Under the pieces are notes generated by a model. That model did not search any database. It was not told the DNA's origin and saw only the letters and a list, made by a program, of their open reading frames with translations. 64,000 nucleotides of DNA from Chloroflexota bacterium (GTDB taxonomy: Bacteria > Chloroflexota > Ktedonobacteria > Ktedonobacterales > Ktedonobacteraceae). Of the stretch, positions 42,452 to 50,697 are shown piece after piece; the first letter of the stretch is position 1, and each line of letters starts with the position of its first letter. Location of the stretch: positions 40,844 through 104,843 of the forward strand of contig CADDYT010000006.1 of assembly GCA_902810755.1 (NCBI GenBank). The letters run 5' to 3'. The translations under genes and the position numbers were made by a program.

Positions 42452-43972
42452 TTATGTTGTTACAGATCTCTTACCAAATGGCCACCATCGCCTTTTCACG
42501 ACTTTTGCAGAATGAAACGATTGTACTGAGGAAAGTAAGTCAGATGCTTGATAGAGACGATCAGACGCCGCTTCCAGAGGAGATGCAACCTTTTCGAGAG
42601 ATTGAGAAACAGCCGTATATGCAGATATGCTATCCATCATTGACTGCATACCACGCTCAAGTCGCTGAGTGAGCATCTGTACTTCATGTATGGCGGCAAC
42701 CATATTAGCTCGTGCATCGATCATATTCCCCGAAGCTGTACTGATACCGCTCGCAATGCCGCCAATCTGTGATAACACATCTTGCTGCGTACTGTTTAAA
42801 GCGGCTATCTGGACTTTCAGTTCTTGCCCTATTGTGAGATATCGCTCCGCGTTCTCTGCCAACACTTTTGAAGTTCCTGCCAGGCTTACTCCGGCATTTC
42901 CCAATATATCGCCAGCCTGGGTCAAAGCAGCGAGCCGGTTCTGATAGTTCCCGATCTCTTTTTGAAGAGCAGCCACATCTTGCCGAAAGGATTCGATCAG
43001 TGGCTTCACCTGCGTTTCAAACAACGTTTCTACCCTCTGATTCGACTCGCCGATAGATTGCTTTGAAAGGGTCAACGTCTGTGTAATTGCCTTCTCCGCT
43101 GAGGTAACAATCTGGCGAGTTGACTGAGTAGATGCACTGAGATGCTGATTCATAGCCTGTTCGGAAGCAGTAATTGCTTGCGTGAGCGATTGCTGTGTAT
43201 CAACAATGAGCGATTTGATAGATTGCTCGGTCTGTTCTATCACCTGCCTGTTGGCACCAACCATTTGCATTGCCGTCTGTTTCACGTTGTCCGTGGCCTC
43301 GTTTATCGCTGCCCTTAAAGCTGTAGTCATCTCAGTTACAATGCGATTGACTGCGTCTACCACAGTGTCGATGTCAGACTTACTGGCAACATAGGGTATG
43401 TTCGCCTTCTCAATGTCTTGCAGGAGCGCGTTGACCGGCTCCTGCCAGGTTTCGCTTTCAATGAACCTGACAGCGTGAACATGAATACGCCGTTCAACCC
43501 ATTGGACAGCCAGAATAGCGAGGAGATAAAAGATTAATAATGCAACATCCCAACCGGCAGCCTGGGTAAAGCTGAAGCGGCTGAAACCATGAAATCCGCT
43601 TTGCCAGAGCTGTAAGAAAGGTATGGTACTATCGGCAGGATAGACCGCCAGATCTTTCTGATACCCTGAAGATGCATCGAATAAGGCAGACCAGGTGAAT
43701 ATGAGCGGCGCCAGGCTTAGCACGTTACGAAGACCATAGATAGCCTGTATCCTGCGCCGGTTGATCTTCGCTTCCTCAATTTCCTCCTGCACTGCGGTCG
43801 GGTTGAGCCACAGATAGGCGGAGTGGGGAGTTAATTGCCTGTACTGAGAGCGAATAAGTGCCAGTCTTTTGGCTCCTTCTACCGCACCCTGTCTTTTCAA
43901 CTCATTTAAAAGATGATCTATCGTATTCATAGGATGTTGTATTGGTAGGAAATAAGGTGGTGGAGCAAGCAT
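42452..43972 (-). CDS. Two-TM protein with long coiled coil, possible MotA/ZorA-like partner
   Basis: The 506-residue protein starts at ATG 43972, after TGGAGAGAAT. Two membrane helices lie at about 81-99 and 140-159. After them nearly 320 residues are helical and rich in Gln, Ser, Ala and Thr (repeats such as SLTQAITASEQAMNQHLSAS and QIVTSAEKAITQTL), giving a long cytoplasmic coiled coil before a basic C-terminus (KRRWWPFGKR). Long helical tails behind a few membrane helices are seen in ZorA and in some MotA/ExbB-like proteins and chemoreceptors. The methyl-accepting and proton-channel motifs were not found. It sits between the beta-helix gene and the single-TM gene in the operon. Confidence 0.6.
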   Translation of the reverse strand: MLAPPPYFLPIQHPMNTIDHLLNELKRQGAVEGAKRLALIRSQYRQLTPHSAYLWLNPTAVQEEIEEAKINRRRIQAIYGLRNVLSLAPLIFTWSALFDASSGYQKDLAVYPADSTIPFLQLWQSGFHGFSRFSFTQAAGWDVALLIFYLLAILAVQWVERRIHVHAVRFIESETWQEPVNALLQDIEKANIPYVASKSDIDTVVDAVNRIVTEMTTALRAAINEATDNVKQTAMQMVGANRQVIEQTEQSIKSLIVDTQQSLTQAITASEQAMNQHLSASTQSTRQIVTSAEKAITQTLTLSKQSIGESNQRVETLFETQVKPLIESFRQDVAALQKEIGNYQNRLAALTQAGDILGNAGVSLAGTSKVLAENAERYLTIGQELKVQIAALNSTQQDVLSQIGGIASGISTASGNMIDARANMVAAIHEVQMLTQRLERGMQSMMDSISAYTAVSQSLEKVASPLEAASDRLYQASDLLSSVQSFHSAKVVKRRWWPFGKRSVTT

Positions 43973-44032
43973 ATATTCTCTCCATTCTTAACCATCTGGT
44001 TATACCGGGAGCAGCAGTATGTTCCCGTCTGA

Positions 44033-46429
44033 CTAGCTCTGATTTCTCTTGCAAATTACCTCGCAACCAGTTTCGATACGCCAGGGGCCACCGACGTTTT
44101 CTTTGAGAGTGCAATCTTCGATTGTTGCCCATCCTTGCTGGTAGACCCATAGACCCTGTTGCCTGTTGCGGCTGATCTGGCAGTTTTGAACGAGAAGTTG
44201 GCCCCCCTGTTTGCTCTCAACGCCAGCGAAGGCATTTTGAGAGATGTCGCAAAATGCTACGGTAACATGTGCAGCTTCTGAGACAACGATACCTGAGGAT
44301 TTGCCATCACAGATCGTTGCCTTACGAACAGCCAACGTTGCTCGCTGCCTGACCTCTATCGCCGTATAGCTATTACCAGAAAAATGGCAATGTTCTATTG
44401 TTCCCTGTGCATACTGGCTGATTTTCACGCCATATCCCCTGACATTGTTGATGATGCTACCACGAATGTTCAATATGGCATTCTGCTCAACCTCTACTCC
44501 TGCGCCGATGTTATCCGCTATTTCACATTGCTCAATATCTCCCCTGCCACGCTCCCAGATTTTTATGCCTGGCCCCTTGCCAGCAGAGAATCTACACCCA
44601 TCGCGAATGATGGCACAGGCATTTCTGATCGCTAACTGCGCGGAAGCGTTGCCAGAAAACTCGCTTCCATCTATCTGTAGCTGGCTCTCTTCGCAAACTT
44701 CTACTCCATGCCTGCCATTATCACGCAGCTTCGATTGACCGGTAATCATGAGCGCGCTACGCTGCCTGATCTCTACGCCTGCATAAGTATTATCATAGAT
44801 GTCACATTGCTCTACCGTCCCTGCCCCGGCCTCCTCGACAGTGATACCCGTTCCCCGGTTATTGTGAATGGTGCAACGGCTAATCCTGGGGTTGCTCTGC
44901 TGCTTTATAGTGATGCCTGCGGCCAGCGACCCGGAAATATCGCAATGCTCCACCTGTCCCAGACCGCCATTCCAGACAAGAATGCCGCTCCCCCGGATAT
45001 TCCGTATCTCACACTCCTGAATGATGGGATCACCACCCTCTTTGATCTCTATACCAGCTGTAGTATTGTCAACGATGCTACACTTCTCAATGGTGCCTCG
45101 CCCATGCACTTGCACGACAACACTGCTCCTCTGTTCATGGTGAAGCCGACACTCCTCAATGTGCGGATTACCCCTCTCTTTGATGGCGATGCCAGCCAGA
45201 GCATTATTGTAGATATCGCATTGCTCAATAGTGCCACTGCCATCATCCCAGACAAGGACGCCTGCTCCCTTGTTCTCATAAATCTGGCAATGCTGGACAG
45301 TCAGATTGCCGCCTCGCCGCATTTCTATACCGGCCTGGCTGGTGGCAAATATCTTGCACTCACTGACAACCCCTTGCCCGCGTTGCCAGGCCAGAATGCC
45401 GCAGCCCGTTTCGTGATGCAGCGTACACCTTGCGATGGTCGGCATGCCATCCTGCCTGATTTCTATACCTGCGTACCCATTTTCATGCACATCACAATCC
45501 CGTATATCGCCCCTCCCTCTTTCAGCGATCACAATACCCGGTCCTCGTCCGTGATGAATATGGCATCCCTGTAGCGTCAAGGCACTATCTTGCTTGATGA
45601 GAACTCCCGCCAGGCCATTGCCGACAATTTCACAATCCTCTACCACCCCCTGACCGCCATTAATAACGATAATGCCTCCCTCTTTGCTATCGTGTATACT
45701 ACAGTTCTGGATAAGAGGATTGGCAGTGGGGCCTGAGATGGTAATGCAAGCAGCCAGGGAGGCGCTGATATCACAGTTACTCAACTGTAACTGCCCGTGA
45801 GCAATAGTGACAGCGCCATATTTCTCGGGCTCAAGATTGGCCCGGCAGTGCAATGCTAGCCCATCAATCTCTGCACTCTCGGTCTGCATCTGGATACATG
45901 GCGCGTCGCCGCAATCAATGATGATCTCTTCTCGACGCGGCGCATCGCCGATAATGCGCAGGTGTTTGTCGAGGATGAGGCCCTCAGTATAGCGTCCCGG
46001 ACGTACCAGAATGGTATCACCAGAGTAAGCGTCTTTGATGGCTTCGGCAATACTGCGATATTGCCCACGCCCCTGGCTGGAGACGGTCAGTTGTTGCGGC
46101 AAACGTGGGCGAGGCTCGGGTTGATAGCCACGCAACGCTTCTGCCCAGGCTTCCACCACATAGCGAGCAAAATCTTCGGTAAAGTGCCTGTCGGCACGTA
46201 AACGCGCAACCAGCCTGGGAAGCAAAAGCGCAAGGGGGCTTTGCTGCGTTTGCAGGTTATTCACCACCCCTTCTGTCAGCGCGTCAACCAGTCCATCGAT
46301 ATCTCCCCAGTATTTCTGGTCTTCGCAGAGGTCTTTCAGCAGACCTCTACAGCGTTGCGGGTCTTGCCAGACGGCTTTATCATAGTGAATAACGATTTCA
46401 CAGAGCTTCTGGCGCGGCAGGTCGTTCAA
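44033..46429 (-). CDS. Right-handed parallel beta-helix repeat protein
   Basis: The 798-residue protein starts at TTG 46429, seven bases after GGGGAG. Residues 1-102 form a helical domain (CRGLLKDLCEDQKYWGDIDG, LLPRLVARLRADRHFTED, ARYVVEAWAEAL) of a kind I recall from other multi-domain signalling proteins. Then comes YRSIAEAIKDAYSGDTILVR and RPGRYTEGLILDKHLRIIG, the cap of NosD/pectate-lyase-like helices, and about 27 coils with patterns such as CDIYNNALAGIAIKERGNP and IEQCDI. Coils alternate in a 46-residue double unit with Cys ladders. No signal peptide is present, so it is probably cytoplasmic. No polysaccharide-lyase residues stand out; it may be a scaffold, sensor or binding surface for the kinase operon. 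Confidence 0.85.
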   Translation of the reverse strand: MNDLPRQKLCEIVIHYDKAVWQDPQRCRGLLKDLCEDQKYWGDIDGLVDALTEGVVNNLQTQQSPLALLLPRLVARLRADRHFTEDFARYVVEAWAEALRGYQPEPRPRLPQQLTVSSQGRGQYRSIAEAIKDAYSGDTILVRPGRYTEGLILDKHLRIIGDAPRREEIIIDCGDAPCIQMQTESAEIDGLALHCRANLEPEKYGAVTIAHGQLQLSNCDISASLAACITISGPTANPLIQNCSIHDSKEGGIIVINGGQGVVEDCEIVGNGLAGVLIKQDSALTLQGCHIHHGRGPGIVIAERGRGDIRDCDVHENGYAGIEIRQDGMPTIARCTLHHETGCGILAWQRGQGVVSECKIFATSQAGIEMRRGGNLTVQHCQIYENKGAGVLVWDDGSGTIEQCDIYNNALAGIAIKERGNPHIEECRLHHEQRSSVVVQVHGRGTIEKCSIVDNTTAGIEIKEGGDPIIQECEIRNIRGSGILVWNGGLGQVEHCDISGSLAAGITIKQQSNPRISRCTIHNNRGTGITVEEAGAGTVEQCDIYDNTYAGVEIRQRSALMITGQSKLRDNGRHGVEVCEESQLQIDGSEFSGNASAQLAIRNACAIIRDGCRFSAGKGPGIKIWERGRGDIEQCEIADNIGAGVEVEQNAILNIRGSIINNVRGYGVKISQYAQGTIEHCHFSGNSYTAIEVRQRATLAVRKATICDGKSSGIVVSEAAHVTVAFCDISQNAFAGVESKQGGQLLVQNCQISRNRQQGLWVYQQGWATIEDCTLKENVGGPWRIETGCEVICKRNQS

Positions 46430-46449
46430 TATATAGCTCCCCTTCGGCC

Positions 46450-47775
46450 TTAATAGCGAATTTCCCCTTCTACATTACCAAAGTTAATCTTGTTCCCTGC
46501 TGCCAGCGGCGCGTTACGTCCCGTTTCCACTTCCTGTATCGAGCCATCGGATTTTGTCAGAATCCATTTCTCTTGCGAAAGATTTTTCAGACCCCACAGC
46601 GCCGACTTATGGGGATGGCGGCTCACCTCGGCAACAGGGTGAGAGAAGTCCCACCTGCACTGGAAATCAATATGATGCGGGAAAAGTTGTGTATCGTGGT
46701 TGAGCATGATGATCGTATCACCAATGCGCATGCGGAATGGTAATTCTGGGGTCTGCCTGCATTTCCAGCAAGGGGCGGGTTTGCCGCCTGTATACTTGAG
46801 ATACTCCACATCATAAAAATTTTCAGCGTTGCAGTGCGGGCAATAGAAGATGGAATCGCGTAACCGTACCAGAGCATTGCGCCATTCATTCTCGCGCACC
46901 CTGCCATTTTCAGGGTCTTTCAAGCCATCAGTGAAAGCCCTGGTGAAGAGATTGCGCAAGAACTGTGGATAGAGCGGCCAGAAAATCAGCACGTTGTCTT
47001 GATATCCTGGTACCGGCCTGTTTGACTCATCGTTTGGATCAAAGATGAAAACCGGTTCAATGCCATAGAGTCTTCTCTGGGCCTCCTGATCGAAAATCTG
47101 AATAGCAGCCTCTTTCTTGCCATCCAAAGGATGGTGGGTCATGAGAAGATAGAACAGGAGGACAGAGAGAGAAAAGAGATCGGTTTTTGTGCTTGGGACA
47201 GCCTGGCCTCGGATAATTTCCGGCGCAATAAAACGCGGGGTACCATCAATAAAATGCAACTGATCGCCATTCACGGCCACGTTATCGTTATCACAGATCA
47301 GCACATCGCCCGTTTTCGGGTCGAAGAAGACATTGCCAAAATTGATATCGCGATAGCACAACCCCTGTGCGTGTAGTTGAAAATAGCTATCCACAAGATA
47401 GAAAGCGGCAGTCATCAGAACACGAAAAGAAGGTTTCACCCGCCTCCGCATCAGGTCTGTGAGGCTATGATAGCGGTCTTCACGCAGGTGCATAATATAA
47501 CCAAAGCTAGAACCACCGGGGCGGATCACCAGATCAAGCGGCCAGAGGAATTTGTCGTTCGGCGCGTCGCGTTTGACGATCGACGCGAGAGCCTCTTTTT
47601 GCTCTGAACGAGCGAACTCCGGCTTATACCATTTCAAGGCCATCTTTTTTCCTGCGAGGCTCACACGATAGACCTCGCCCTGAGTACCATCGCCTAACAA
47701 TTCCTCTATCTCACAGTCCACGTCAGAGACAGTTTTCAATTTCTGGCCGACCTTCAGTATCCCATTTTTCATCAT
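46450..47775 (-). CDS. Serine/threonine protein kinase with zinc ribbon and FHA-like tail (TerY-P type)
   Basis: The 441-residue protein has an N-terminal kinase fold: glycine loop LLGDGTQGEVYRV, Lys48 in MALKWY, catalytic loop YRDINFGNVF (Asp143, Asn148; Tyr instead of the usual His), metal site CDNDN (Asp162; Asn-Asp in place of Phe-Gly), and FIAPEI. Residues 312-339 form a zinc ribbon, CPHC and CWKC. The tail (about 385-441) with LWGLKNLSQEKWILT and GNKINFGNVEGEI looks like part of an FHA-type sandwich. Kinases with a C-terminal zinc ribbon next to PP2C and vWA genes define the TerY-P triad. It has a good ribosome site AGAGGAAAG. The key residues are kept, so it should be active. Confidence 0.88.
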   Translation of the reverse strand: MMKNGILKVGQKLKTVSDVDCEIEELLGDGTQGEVYRVSLAGKKMALKWYKPEFARSEQKEALASIVKRDAPNDKFLWPLDLVIRPGGSSFGYIMHLREDRYHSLTDLMRRRVKPSFRVLMTAAFYLVDSYFQLHAQGLCYRDINFGNVFFDPKTGDVLICDNDNVAVNGDQLHFIDGTPRFIAPEIIRGQAVPSTKTDLFSLSVLLFYLLMTHHPLDGKKEAAIQIFDQEAQRRLYGIEPVFIFDPNDESNRPVPGYQDNVLIFWPLYPQFLRNLFTRAFTDGLKDPENGRVRENEWRNALVRLRDSIFYCPHCNAENFYDVEYLKYTGGKPAPCWKCRQTPELPFRMRIGDTIIMLNHDTQLFPHHIDFQCRWDFSHPVAEVSRHPHKSALWGLKNLSQEKWILTKSDGSIQEVETGRNAPLAAGNKINFGNVEGEIRY

Positions 47776-47834
47776 GTACTTTCCTCTTCACACAAGCTTG
47801 TCTTCCCTATCATCTTTCAAGTGTGCCTCTTTGC

Positions 47835-48890
47835 TCATGACTTTCCCCTACCTGCCGACCCCTTCTCAGTTGATTCATCCAATTCCTCTTCACCCAATGC
47901 AGTACCGGGTATGCCCTGTTGGGAAATGGCATCTTCCTGAAATGGTGCTTGCGGACTTCCTACGTCTTGAGTCGCAGCAGGCGATAATTCAGGCCCCTCT
48001 TCTTGTAAGACGCTCATGCGGCAGAGCAATCCCACGCTGATATCATCCCCACTGCCCAGCTCGGTGGTACGCTGGAGCCAGCCTTCCAAATGTTTCTCTA
48101 CCGTTTGCCAGCCGACTTCCCCGTCAGCACGAATCATCTGCCAGATATCGAAGCCAACTTTATGAAAACCCGTTCGCGTAAGAAACGAATTGGCGTAACC
48201 ATCGGTCGCCAGCATGATGAGCGCAGGCACACTGCTGTCTCTGCGCCGGAACTCCACCCGAAAATCCCTCATAGCGGTAGGATTGGATAACGAGGTCGTT
48301 TCATTAGCGATATTGCGTTCATCAGGTGGAACCGGTTCAGTTATCTCACCATGAGCATCAATAGCGAGAATATCTCCATCCCCAATTTGCAGATAGAGGA
48401 TGAAACGCTCCGTAACCAACACTGAAAGCAGTGTTGTTCCATAAGCGATCAGCGGAGAGGTTTCGGCGGCTCGGGCTATCTCAGGATTATCAAGCCTTCT
48501 CTCTGCTCCTTTGCGGCATTCAGGACTGTTCCAATCGTCCTCAACCAATTTGCGCCACTGCCGGACAATTTGAAAGGGGAGCCGCGCCGTACCAACCTTA
48601 ATATCTGTAAGGGATAAGCCAGCACTGGCCTGCGCAAACTGGTATAAGATATCATTCGCCACCTGGACGGCAAATCGTGCGCCAAGGTGACTCAGAAAGT
48701 ATTTCTCGCCACCATGACCATCCGCCAGAGAGAGGGCCATCATCTCGCCCACAGGGGTCTCTTCCTGTACCCAACCAATGCAATCCTGATTGGGAAGATC
48801 ATTTCCTCGATGTATTGTTCCTCTCACTGACTTGCCAGTGACATACCATTCCTTGCTCCGTGCTTCCTGCATAGCCACTGCCTCTACCAT
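47835..48890 (-). CDS. PP2C-family protein phosphatase
   Basis: The 351-residue protein shows the metal-binding Asp residues of PP2C: PNQDCIG (Asp36), LADGHGG (Asp57), LQIGDGDILA, LATDGYANSF and SGDDISVG. PP2C enzymes remove phosphate from Ser/Thr with two Mn or Mg ions, and here the natural substrate is the kinase or its targets. The last 70 residues are acidic and disordered. The start at 48890 overlaps the end of the vWA gene (ATGGTAG), so translation is coupled; ATG 48872 is an alternative. The gene is second in the six-gene operon. Confidence 0.9.
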   Translation of the reverse strand: MVEAVAMQEARSKEWYVTGKSVRGTIHRGNDLPNQDCIGWVQEETPVGEMMALSLADGHGGEKYFLSHLGARFAVQVANDILYQFAQASAGLSLTDIKVGTARLPFQIVRQWRKLVEDDWNSPECRKGAERRLDNPEIARAAETSPLIAYGTTLLSVLVTERFILYLQIGDGDILAIDAHGEITEPVPPDERNIANETTSLSNPTAMRDFRVEFRRRDSSVPALIMLATDGYANSFLTRTGFHKVGFDIWQMIRADGEVGWQTVEKHLEGWLQRTTELGSGDDISVGLLCRMSVLQEEGPELSPAATQDVGSPQAPFQEDAISQQGIPGTALGEEELDESTEKGSAGRGKS

Positions 48891-49588
48891 ACATCCTGGG
48901 AATGCCCATCAGGCAAAGGAGTAGGCGCGGGGATATTCAACTGCGTCGGAGCGAAAGGTGATGCGACTTGTGTAGCGTCATCGCGTATCGCGGGAGAGGA
49001 CGACGCCTGCAAGGCCATTGTCGAAGCCCATTTGATATAGTGCGTTAGCTCAGCAGAATTATGGGCATGCAAAACAGGGATCTCTAGATTGGCAACGAAC
49101 TTCTCCAGCATGTTGTCATCCGCATCTTTACCAATGCCAATAGCGATACGTACAGCCTTCTTCCCCCATGGCTCGGCCATAACAGCAGCAAGGCCTTTTT
49201 TGATATCATCCGAGGGATGGCCATCACTGACCAGCACTACCACTGGAGGCAGACCACGCTGCTCCATCGGTGGAACCTTCAACTGCTCTGCTAGCATGAT
49301 CAAAGCTCGACCCATATCCGTTACACCGCCAGCCGTCAGGTCTTTCCATTGAAAGTTCTCAAGAGGCGTCGGTTGGGCCACATGCCATGTAGCCCCACAA
49401 GAAAATTTAATAGCACGGACAAATACTTTTGCATGAACGTTGTTATCCGCAACCTTACGCATTGCTTCAATGGCATCTCTAATAGCATGATTTAAGGATT
49501 GGATCTTCTCTCCTGCCATTGAGCCAGAGCAATCGGCCAACCAGAAGAAATGCAGAGGGCGCGCCGCTAATTCGCCACCGGGTATCAC
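48884..49588 (-). CDS. TerY-like von Willebrand factor A protein
   Basis: The 234-residue protein starts at GTG 49588 with AAAGGAGAAACTC ahead. Residues about 10-190 form a vWA fold with a complete metal-binding (MIDAS) site: DCSGSM (Asp19, Ser21, Ser23), Thr90 in GGVTDMG and Asp122 in VSDGHPSDD. The pattern with FFWLADCSGSMAGEKI, VRIAIGIGKDAD and FVAN is that of TerY. A Pro-rich tail follows. TerY-like proteins probably bind partners in a metal-dependent way and are found with PP2C and kinase genes. It leads the operon and overlaps the PP2C gene by seven bases. Cytoplasmic. Confidence 0.88.
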   Translation of the reverse strand: MIPGGELAARPLHFFWLADCSGSMAGEKIQSLNHAIRDAIEAMRKVADNNVHAKVFVRAIKFSCGATWHVAQPTPLENFQWKDLTAGGVTDMGRALIMLAEQLKVPPMEQRGLPPVVVLVSDGHPSDDIKKGLAAVMAEPWGKKAVRIAIGIGKDADDNMLEKFVANLEIPVLHAHNSAELTHYIKWASTMALQASSSPAIRDDATQVASPFAPTQLNIPAPTPLPDGHSQDVW

Positions 49589-50034
49589 GTTGAGTTTCTC
49601 CTTTGTTCAAAATATGCTGAAATAAGTTCTCATAGTGAGAACAGGACGCTTCGTACCCCTTTACCAGCAGAAGGAAACATTGTAGAGCTTCCACATTGGT
49701 GGATAATAGCATAATGTAGCTCTTCTGTATTGTCAAGTATTACTCTGGTACTATAGTACTTATATTCTTGAGTAGAAGGATCAGGAGTATCCTGCTTTTA
49801 TTGTAATCAGTTCTATATAGTTGGCGTTTAGACTAATTTCGCGTCAAGCGGCTTGTAGACTGGGTTCACACGATTCTCACCAAAAACGGCTCGTGCGGCT
49901 TCCCACCTTGCTTCACAAGAAATTAGTCTAAACAACAAATATAGATAATCTTCGATAAAGATGCATGTTCCAATAGCAAGCTGGCATATCTCAGAAATTA
50001 CTGGCTCTTTGAGGCGTATTGATTGTATTACTTC
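49589..50034. other. AT-rich intergenic region upstream of the vWA operon
   Basis: This 446-base region has no gene I can support. Its right part holds the palindromic element at 49826-49933. Between that and the operon lies GTACTATAGTAC at 49748-49759, a perfect 12-base palindrome that could be an operator for the operon. The section 49680-49790 is AT-rich and is the likely promoter region; I cannot set exact -35 and -10 boxes. Confidence 0.4.
49826..49933. mobile_element. MITE-like palindromic element with 15-bp terminal inverted repeats
   Basis: GTTTAGACTAATTTC (49826-49840) and GAAATTAGTCTAAAC (49919-49933) are perfect inverted repeats that bound a 108-base element. Inside, the arms go on pairing imperfectly (GTCAAGC with GCTTCAC), so the whole can fold into a long hairpin. 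It holds no gene. Size and structure agree with a small non-autonomous transposable element, but no clear target duplication is visible. Confidence 0.55.
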
Positions 50035-50490
50035 TCACGATGCATACACTACAGCCACCACCAATCCATAGACAATGTGGTTGAGGATGATGGCGAGGAT
50101 GACCGGGCCAGGGTTGAGATGTTCGGGGAGCTGGGGGAACATTCTTATCGCCGCGAGCAGCAGGAGAGAAATGAAGAGGCCATGAACAATACCAAAAATG
50201 ATGCCCCAGTACCATGTCGGACTGCCTATGCCCAGGCCCCATAAGAAGGCATAGATGATGGCGAAGAGAACCCCCATCGAAAAGTGGATAGCGCCGCCCA
50301 GCGTGACAGCCGACTCTTTGTTGCGGGCCGCTAAAGAGCCGATCATACCCACAGCATCTATTCGCGGTAAGCGCAGGTACGGCCCCAGATAGATAAGCAG
50401 GATCATCGCCATTCTGCCGGTGGATCCAGCGATAATGGCATCCCGAATATCGACTAACATCGGGTAGTGGGCAAAGAGAGAATGGAGCAT
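50035..50490 (-). CDS. Small integral membrane protein (DUF6789-like)
   Basis: The 151-residue protein has four hydrophobic helices at about 20-45 (after an N-terminal amphipathic part), 62-85, 92-115 and 125-148, with short loops. HFSMGVLFAIIYAFLWG and GIIFGIVHGLFISLLLL and NHIVYGLVVAVVY carry His residues next to aromatic residues in three helices, a feature I associate with DUF6789/DUF1440-like proteins of unknown role. The start has AAAAGGAGACG before it. It is a single gene with no obvious partner; the vWA operon and gnd on either side are unrelated. Confidence 0.65.
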   Translation of the reverse strand: MLHSLFAHYPMLVDIRDAIIAGSTGRMAMILLIYLGPYLRLPRIDAVGMIGSLAARNKESAVTLGGAIHFSMGVLFAIIYAFLWGLGIGSPTWYWGIIFGIVHGLFISLLLLAAIRMFPQLPEHLNPGPVILAIILNHIVYGLVVAVVYAS

Positions 50491-50633
50491 ATCTCGTCTC
50501 CTTTTGCTCAGGAGATGATTTTATGCCAGTCTACATATCTGCATCTACACATCCAGAAAAAGCTGCCAGCGGGAAATCAGCTTACATAACTTTCTCTATC
50601 ATACCTCATAGCAAAAAATTTGCACAGACCGCC

Positions 50634-50662
50634 GTCCAGGCCCATCAGGAGATGGCCTGGAC
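50634..50662 (-). terminator. Probable terminator of gnd
   Basis: GTCCAGGCCCATC and GATGGCCTGGAC form a 12-base-pair stem with one bulge and loop AGGA. It is 36 bases past the gnd stop on the minus strand, and a run of T follows about 15 bases later. Confidence 0.5.
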
Positions 50663-50697
50663 GAGTTTACATCCTTTCGTTCTCGCCTGGAAAAATC

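Noticed and set aside
44060..45850. Regular repeats that might be a CRISPR array or tandem DNA repeat
   Set aside because: They are coding repeats of the beta-helix coils; DNA units differ in sequence and there are no spacers.
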